A stretch of 10,453 nt of DNA from an uncultured Oscillospiraceae bacterium (GTDB lineage Bacteria; Bacillota; Clostridia; Oscillospirales; Acutalibacteraceae), in assembly GCA_900555545.1 (NCBI GenBank), contig USLQ01000012.1, forward strand, positions 1 to 10,453. Reading direction: 5' to 3'. A model generated the notes under the pieces. It searched no databases. It saw nothing but the letters and a program-made list of their open reading frames with translations, and was not told where the DNA came from. Made by a program: the position numbers and the translations under genes. Positions 6,491-10,453 of the stretch are shown piece after piece; positions within the stretch are counted from its first letter, which is position 1, and each line of letters opens with the position of its first letter.

Positions 6491-8608
6491 ATGTCTAAAA
6501 AAGCAAAAATCGTTGTAGGCGTTATCGCCGGCGTGATTGCTGTTGCACTTGTTGCCACGGGAATCACCCTTGGAGTCATCTTCTCCAGCAAGGGGCCGTT
6601 CACCGGCACTGTCATCGATGCGAGCACCAATACACCGATGGCCGGTGTCAGCGTATCTGATGGCCGCAATGTGGTCAAAACGGACGCAGAGGGGAAGTTC
6701 ACCCTGGACGGCTACTACAAGAGCCGGTTTGTCACCGTGACCACACCCTCCGGCTATGTGGCGGACAGTTATTACCAGCATGTGGAAAAGGGCAAGGAAT
6801 CCTATGATTTCAAGCTCACGCCAAACGCAGGGATGGGGCAGGAGAAACACTCTTTTATCCAAGTGTCCGATTCCGAGATTGGAGAGGATGGCGTCGGCCC
6901 GTGGATCGACAGCATTCACGCCATGGTGGAGGAGCAACACCCCGCGTTTATCATCCACACAGGCGATATCTGCTATGAGGCCGGCCTCAAGCGCCACATT
7001 CAGGATATGAATTCCGAGAACATGGGCGTCCCCGTCTACTATACGATCGGCAACCACGACTATGTGGATGGCAAATACGGCGAGGAGCTGTTTGAGAGTA
7101 TTTACGGCCCCGTATGGTACTCCTTTGAGGTGGGGAATATCCACTATGTCGTCACGCCGTTCCAGAACGGGGCGGATTATAAATCCGGCTATAACGAGAA
7201 CGACCGGTGGCGTTGGCTGGCAAACGACCTGGCCAACACAGATCCCGACATGAAGGTTGTCATGTTCAACCACACGATTTCCCCGGAGGAAGATTATGTC
7301 TTCCAGTTTGACAAGCAGACGCTGGATCTCAAGGAGCACAATCTGGTCGCATGGATCTATGGCCACTATCATTACAACTATATCAACGAGCAGGATGGCG
7401 TTATCAATATCTGCACCTCCCAACCGGGCGGCGGCGGAATTGACTCCTCTGTCAGCGGCAGCCGTCTGATCACCCTGGACGGCGACGGAAACCTTACCAC
7501 GCAGATGTTCTACTATGACTTCACTGGCACGCCGGCAGCAACAGAGAATGCCGCATGGAGCACCCAACTGGAGGGGCGCGTGCTGTTTACGGATACCGTA
7601 ACCTCCCCGGATGGCAGCAGGGTTTACACCGCCACCGTGGGCGACGACGTACCAAACAAGTGCGGCATCTACTGCCTGGACGCGCAGACTGGAGAAATCC
7701 TCTGGTATATCCCGACTAAAAACTCCATCAAAAACAATCTGATCTATCAGAATGACAAGATCTATACCCAGGATACAGAGGGACTTGTCTACTGCCTGAA
7801 CGCGTCAGACGGCAGCGAAATCTGGACAGCTCAAGTGGATTTGCAGCGCTCGTTGGGTACGAGTTCCGGCCTGTGCATGGACGAGAAAGCAGTCTATGCG
7901 GGCTCCGCCTCCGATGTATCCGCCTTTAACGCCGAAACGGGCGAAAAGCTTTGGGACTACCACCGCAACCGCGGGGAGAACTCCCCTGCCGAATTCGTCC
8001 TCGCGGGCGACAAGCTGATCCTCAGCTCCCACTGGGATGCGATATTCGCGCTCGACAAGAACACCGGCAGTCTGCTGTGGGAAAACATGGATGAGGATAT
8101 CCGCTTCCGCAGTTCAACGCCCATTGCGATCGACGCCAACCGCCTGCTGGTGGCTGATGACGATGCCGTCGCGATCGTTAACCTGGAAAACGGCGAAATC
8201 ACCAAGACCAACTTCGAGAATTATAACTTTGGCTCGAGCGGCCAGCCGGTAATCGATGGGAACATCGCCTACCTGCCCACGGCGACCAAGGGAATCGTCG
8301 CCTTTGATCTGGACACCCAGCAGATCGCATGGGAGATGCAGCCGGGTACGGCGCTGGCCTTTACCGCCTGCTACACCAACGCCAAAAACGCCCTCACCGT
8401 GGAGGGAACCCCTGTGCTCTCGGGCGATCAGTTGATTTTTGCCGCGTCCGACGGATATCTTTACCATATCAATAAGGCGGACGGCACCGTGCTCTCCAAA
8501 ACGAACATCGGCGCGCCGGTCTTCGGTAAAGTCGCCCTAAATGCAGATGGCTCCGTGATCGTCGGCGATTTTGCCGGACGAATTACGCGCATCGCCGCAG
8601 CCCAGTAA
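6491..8608 (+). CDS. Membrane-anchored metallophosphoesterase with C-terminal PQQ-type beta-propeller
   Basis: This is a 705-residue multidomain surface protein. Residues 1-6 are basic and about 7-32 form one hydrophobic helix, an uncleaved anchor or signal peptide. Residues 36-110 look like a carboxypeptidase-regulatory-like beta-sandwich (GTVIDASTNTPMAGVSV...TDAEGKF). Residues 119-345 are a calcineurin-like phosphoesterase domain with D127-S-E129, GDICY (158-162), GNHD (187-190), NH (260-261) and GHYH (291-294). The usual DxH is replaced by DSE, and the GDxxY motif is that of purple acid phosphatases. Residues 360-705 form a propeller of about eight PQQ-like blades, with repeat cores such as CGIYCLDAQTGEILW (391-405), DAIFALDKNTGSLLW (516-530) and KGIVAFDLDTQQIAW (600-614), spaced about 42 residues apart. 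The substrate is unknown. It has its own promoter and terminator. Confidence 0.9.
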   Translation: MSKKAKIVVGVIAGVIAVALVATGITLGVIFSSKGPFTGTVIDASTNTPMAGVSVSDGRNVVKTDAEGKFTLDGYYKSRFVTVTTPSGYVADSYYQHVEKGKESYDFKLTPNAGMGQEKHSFIQVSDSEIGEDGVGPWIDSIHAMVEEQHPAFIIHTGDICYEAGLKRHIQDMNSENMGVPVYYTIGNHDYVDGKYGEELFESIYGPVWYSFEVGNIHYVVTPFQNGADYKSGYNENDRWRWLANDLANTDPDMKVVMFNHTISPEEDYVFQFDKQTLDLKEHNLVAWIYGHYHYNYINEQDGVINICTSQPGGGGIDSSVSGSRLITLDGDGNLTTQMFYYDFTGTPAATENAAWSTQLEGRVLFTDTVTSPDGSRVYTATVGDDVPNKCGIYCLDAQTGEILWYIPTKNSIKNNLIYQNDKIYTQDTEGLVYCLNASDGSEIWTAQVDLQRSLGTSSGLCMDEKAVYAGSASDVSAFNAETGEKLWDYHRNRGENSPAEFVLAGDKLILSSHWDAIFALDKNTGSLLWENMDEDIRFRSSTPIAIDANRLLVADDDAVAIVNLENGEITKTNFENYNFGSSGQPVIDGNIAYLPTATKGIVAFDLDTQQIAWEMQPGTALAFTACYTNAKNALTVEGTPVLSGDQLIFAASDGYLYHINKADGTVLSKTNIGAPVFGKVALNADGSVIVGDFAGRITRIAAAQ

Positions 8609-8626
8609 TCTTCAATCTAACATCTT

Positions 8627-8659
8627 CCGGCATCCGTTTACAGCGGGTGCCGGTTTTTT
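8627..8659 (+). terminator. Intrinsic terminator after the phosphoesterase gene
   Basis: The stem pairs CCGGCATCCG (8627-8636) with CGGGTGCCGG (8644-8653), ten pairs with one G-U wobble. The loop is TTTACAG and six T follow (8654-8659). It lies 19 nt after the stop codon and separates the phosphoesterase gene from the sigma factor gene. Confidence 0.93.
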
Positions 8660-8737
8660 CACACATAAAAATTTTTAATCCATGTAGCATTTCAGCCCCC
8701 GTGCGGGTATTACAGGTAAAAGGGGAGGGAATAAACA

Positions 8738-9226
8738 ATGAACCAGCAGGAAAATCTTACACCCGTTCCGGACGAAACCATCATCCGGCAGTACGCAGAT
8801 ATGGTCTACCGCCTGGCCTACGCGCAGACGCGTTCCAAGAGTGATGCAGATGATATTTTTCAGGAGGTTTTCCTGCGTTATATTCAAAGGAAGCCCGATT
8901 TTGCCAGTGAGGAACATTGCAAGGCCTGGTTCCTGCGCGTTACAGTCAACTGCGCCAAAAAGCACTGGGGTTCCTGGTGGTTCCGACACACCGCCCCACT
9001 TGAGGAGAGCATCCCCTTCCCTGATCCGGAGGAAAGCCGCCTGGATGAAGCGTTAAAGATACTCCCGCCCGCCTACCGCACGGCGATCCACCTCTTTTAT
9101 TACGAAGGGTACTCCACTGCGGAAATCGCCCGGATTACCGGCAGTCGGGAGTCTACCGTGCGCACCCGGTTGACACGGGCGCGGAAAAAGCTGGCTGAGG
9201 CCCTGAAAGGAGACGATCTGTCATGA
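8738..9226 (+). CDS. ECF-type RNA polymerase sigma factor
   Basis: This 162-residue protein has the two-domain build of extracytoplasmic function sigma factors. Region 2 covers about residues 12-80 (YADMVYRLAYAQTRSKSDADDIFQEVFLRYI, then AWFLRVTVNCAKKH) and would bind core polymerase and the -10 element. Region 4 covers about 103-155 (LPPAYRTAIHLFYYEGYSTAEIARITGSRESTVRTRLTRARKKL), with a helix-turn-helix for the -35 element. Region 3 is absent, as expected. The ribosome binding site GGAGGG (8724-8729) is 8 nt before the ATG. The stop overlaps the next start as ATGA, the standard sigma/anti-sigma arrangement. The 129-nt upstream spacer after the phosphoesterase gene shows no promoter I can name with confidence; the best sigma-A-like pair (TAGCAT 8685-8690, TATTAC 8708-8713) is weak, so autoregulation is possible but unproven. 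Confidence 0.95.
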   Translation: MNQQENLTPVPDETIIRQYADMVYRLAYAQTRSKSDADDIFQEVFLRYIQRKPDFASEEHCKAWFLRVTVNCAKKHWGSWWFRHTAPLEESIPFPDPEESRLDEALKILPPAYRTAIHLFYYEGYSTAEIARITGSRESTVRTRLTRARKKLAEALKGDDLS

Positions 9227-10293
9227 ATAGAAAGCTCTACATGGATATGAACGAAAAAATTCACCCCTCAGAGGTACTCCTTCAGCGGGTGCTGTCCGGA
9301 ACGGAAAAAAGAGCCGCCAAGCCGCCTGTCCGACGGAAGCTAATCCCGGCTACCGTGGCGGCCGCTCTGGCAATCGCGTTGGCTGCCCCGGCTACACTGG
9401 CGGCCTCCCCCGCCTATCAGTGGCTGTATGAACTCTCCCCCCAGGTGGCACAATTTTTCGCCCCCGTGCGCGAAAGCTGTGAGGACAACGGCATCCTGAT
9501 GGAAGTTTTGGCCGCCCGTACGGAGGGGAATAGCACAAACCTTTACATCGCCCTGCGAGACCTGACCGGTAACCGCATTGACGAGACCATCGACCTGTTT
9601 GACAGCTACCATATCAATACCCCTTTCGACTCCTCCGGTACGTGCACCTTGGCGGAGTACGACAGCGAAACACAGACGGCGGTATTCCTGATCTCCCTGA
9701 CCGAGAACAGCAACCGCGATCTGGCCGGGAAGAAGGTCACCTTCTCCGTCCAGAGCCTGCTCAGCCAAAAAAGGAGCGAATCGGATACCTATTTAGGGGC
9801 AATCCCCGAACCGTTTTCCAAAGGGACAATGGCGCTCTCTTTTGACGCTCCCCCCCACTCGGATTACACACTCTTTTCCGTATCCGAACATCCAGTTGAA
9901 AACCGGTCAGTCACCGTTCTGACGCCTGCCGAGGACGGACTCGATCTTCCAGGATCCTATGACTATCGCATCACCGGAACCGGCTGGATCGATGGACGGC
10001 TCCACATTCAGATTGCCACCAGTCATCGCTTAACGCACGACGCACAGGCCCAGCTCCAGCTCCGCCTGCGCGATCAGGACGGCACCATCATAGAACCCGT
10101 TGGGAAATACGCCTTTGCCCAAAACAGCGGCAGGGAAGGCCGTATGGATTACGAGGAGTATATCTACGACCTCCCGCAGGGGGATCTCACCGGGTACAGC
10201 CTATACGGTGATTTTTCAATTGCCGGGCTACGTACGGACGGCAACTGGCAGGTAACCTTTCGGATGCCTGAATCCCCACAGGATGGGCATTGA
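9223..10293 (+). CDS. Membrane-anchored anti-sigma factor-like protein (DUF4179-like)
   Basis: The product has 356 residues: a cytoplasmic N-terminus of about 38 residues, one membrane helix at about 40-61 (IPATVAAALAIALAAPATLA) preceded by basic residues (RRK), and an extracytoplasmic region of nearly 300 residues. The segment just outside the membrane (YQWLYELSPQVAQFFAPVRESCEDNGILMEV, 65-95) followed by LYIALRDLTGNRIDETIDLFDSY resembles DUF4179 proteins encoded beside ECF sigma factors in Clostridia. The start overlaps the sigma stop (ATGA) and has AAAGGAG at 9206-9212, implying translational coupling. The likely role is to hold the sigma factor at the membrane until a surface signal releases it. 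No HxxxCxxC zinc anti-sigma motif is present. The signal is unknown. Family assignment is from memory of the pattern. Confidence 0.82.
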   Translation: MNRKLYMDMNEKIHPSEVLLQRVLSGTEKRAAKPPVRRKLIPATVAAALAIALAAPATLAASPAYQWLYELSPQVAQFFAPVRESCEDNGILMEVLAARTEGNSTNLYIALRDLTGNRIDETIDLFDSYHINTPFDSSGTCTLAEYDSETQTAVFLISLTENSNRDLAGKKVTFSVQSLLSQKRSESDTYLGAIPEPFSKGTMALSFDAPPHSDYTLFSVSEHPVENRSVTVLTPAEDGLDLPGSYDYRITGTGWIDGRLHIQIATSHRLTHDAQAQLQLRLRDQDGTIIEPVGKYAFAQNSGREGRMDYEEYIYDLPQGDLTGYSLYGDFSIAGLRTDGNWQVTFRMPESPQDGH

Positions 10294-10299
10294 CTCTCA

Positions 10300-10333
10300 G
10301 CGGAGGCGGAAAATTCCGCCTCCGCGTTTTTTT
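10300..10333 (+). terminator. Strong intrinsic terminator after the sigma/anti-sigma operon
   Basis: A perfect 12-bp stem pairs GCGGAGGCGGAA (10300-10311) with TTCCGCCTCCGC (10314-10325). The innermost A-T pairs probably open to give an A/T-rich loop. Seven T follow at 10327-10333. It begins 6 nt after the stop codon and is the strongest terminator in the window. Confidence 0.96.
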
Positions 10334-10356
10334 ATGTGAAAAGATCTGTTTTGCTC

Positions 10357-10385
10357 TTGACTTTATCGCCAATTTCATTTAAAAT
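10357..10385 (+). promoter_or_regulatory. Promoter of the tRNA-Val gene
   Basis: The -35 box TTGACT (10357-10362) and -10 box TAAAAT (10380-10385) are 17 nt apart. Initiation near 10392 would leave about 10 nt before the mature tRNA 5' end at 10403, a normal leader for a stable RNA. Its sequence closely matches the promoter at 6408-6436. Confidence 0.85.
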
Positions 10386-10402
10386 AGTAAACACGGTTTT
10401 AC

Positions 10403-10453
10403 GGGAACTTAGCTCAGCTGGTTAGAGTGCCTGCTTCACACGCAGGAGGTCGG
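10403..10453 (+). tRNA. tRNA-Val (anticodon CAC), 3' end beyond the window
   Basis: The first 51 nt of a tRNA are visible. The acceptor 5' strand is GGGAACT (10403-10409), followed by TA, the D-arm (GCTC 10412-10415 pairing with GAGT 10425-10428), and the anticodon stem CCTGC (10430-10434)/GCAGG (10442-10446). The loop TTCACAC places CAC at 10437-10439, which reads the valine codon GTG. The T-arm and the 3' acceptor strand lie outside the window, so those pairings cannot be checked. It may be the first gene of a tRNA cluster. Confidence 0.93.

Noticed and set aside
6484-6498. A tiny reading frame (ATG AAA CAT GTC TAA) overlapping the phosphoesterase start
   Set aside because: Four codons in another frame, only 1 nt from the ribosome binding site that serves ATG 6491; most likely chance.
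6467-7567. A 366-codon minus-strand open frame opposite the phosphoesterase gene, with similar ones at 5260-6273 and 725-1477
   Set aside because: These are codon-bias shadows of well-supported genes. No convincing ribosome binding site or protein-like motif was seen, and the first would cover the promoter region upstream of 6491.
8609-8737. An ECF-type autoregulated promoter before the sigma factor gene
   Set aside because: No clear ECF -35/-10 pair was found. The sigma-A-like pair TAGCAT/TATTAC is weak, so I list no promoter; beyond the terminator at 8627-8659 only a 4-bp hairpin (8698-8707) is visible.
1-10453. Mobile elements, CRISPR arrays, phage genes or attachment sites
   Set aside because: No transposase or integrase motifs, regular direct repeats or terminal inverted repeats were seen on either strand. 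Composition is even across the genes.

Overview
The window is ordinary bacterial chromosome. Genes are closely packed, have strong GGAGG-type ribosome binding sites and end in compact hairpin-plus-U-tract terminators. Coding sequence is of moderate to high GC and intergenic DNA is AT-rich. The gene families (Firmicutes-type IscR-like Rrf2 regulator, MnmA with an NPCVVCN motif, DUF4179-like anti-sigma factor, clostridial-type iron alcohol dehydrogenase) suggest an anaerobic member of the Clostridia, possibly near the Oscillospiraceae. The taxonomy is inferred from style and families, not demonstrated. I see no insertion sequence, phage gene, CRISPR array or integration site.

Layout, left to right. 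The first 32 bases hold the start of a leftward gene beginning MKKAVAALCG. It is divided by a divergent promoter region from a rightward pair: a PLP-dependent aminotransferase (179-1369) and tryptophanyl-tRNA synthetase (trpS, 1392-2414). A separate promoter then drives an iron-containing alcohol dehydrogenase (2514-3725), which ends in a clear terminator. Next is a tight three-gene unit: a membrane acyltransferase-like protein of the HGSNAT/DUF1624 family (3883-4749), an IscR-like Rrf2 regulator (4764-5195) and the tRNA 2-thiouridylase MnmA (5197-6255). Gaps within it are 14 and 1 nt. A 235-nt spacer with a probable terminator and a near-consensus promoter leads to a 705-residue membrane-anchored phosphoesterase fused to a PQQ-type beta-propeller (6491-8608), again closed by a terminator. 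An ECF sigma factor (8738-9226) overlaps a membrane-anchored anti-sigma-like protein (9223-10293) by ATGA and ends in a strong terminator. The window closes inside a tRNA-Val(CAC) gene with its own promoter.

How the genes may work together. The Rrf2 regulator carries the three-cysteine pattern of Fe-S sensing IscR-type proteins. It sits directly on mnmA, whose product needs sulfur from a cysteine desulfurase, yet no iscS or iscU lies between them. The sigma/anti-sigma pair has the standard form of an envelope-signal module. It follows a surface phosphoesterase, but a terminator separates the two and I see no direct evidence of a regulatory link.

The observations most worth a second look are: the purple-acid-phosphatase-like ligand set (GDICY, with DSE in place of DxH) in the propeller fusion; the 25-of-30-base match between the promoters of the phosphoesterase gene and the tRNA-Val gene; the iscS-less iscR-mnmA unit led by a membrane protein; and the three-armed AGGCCT repeat after mnmA. 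I did not find convincing evidence of a wholly new system.
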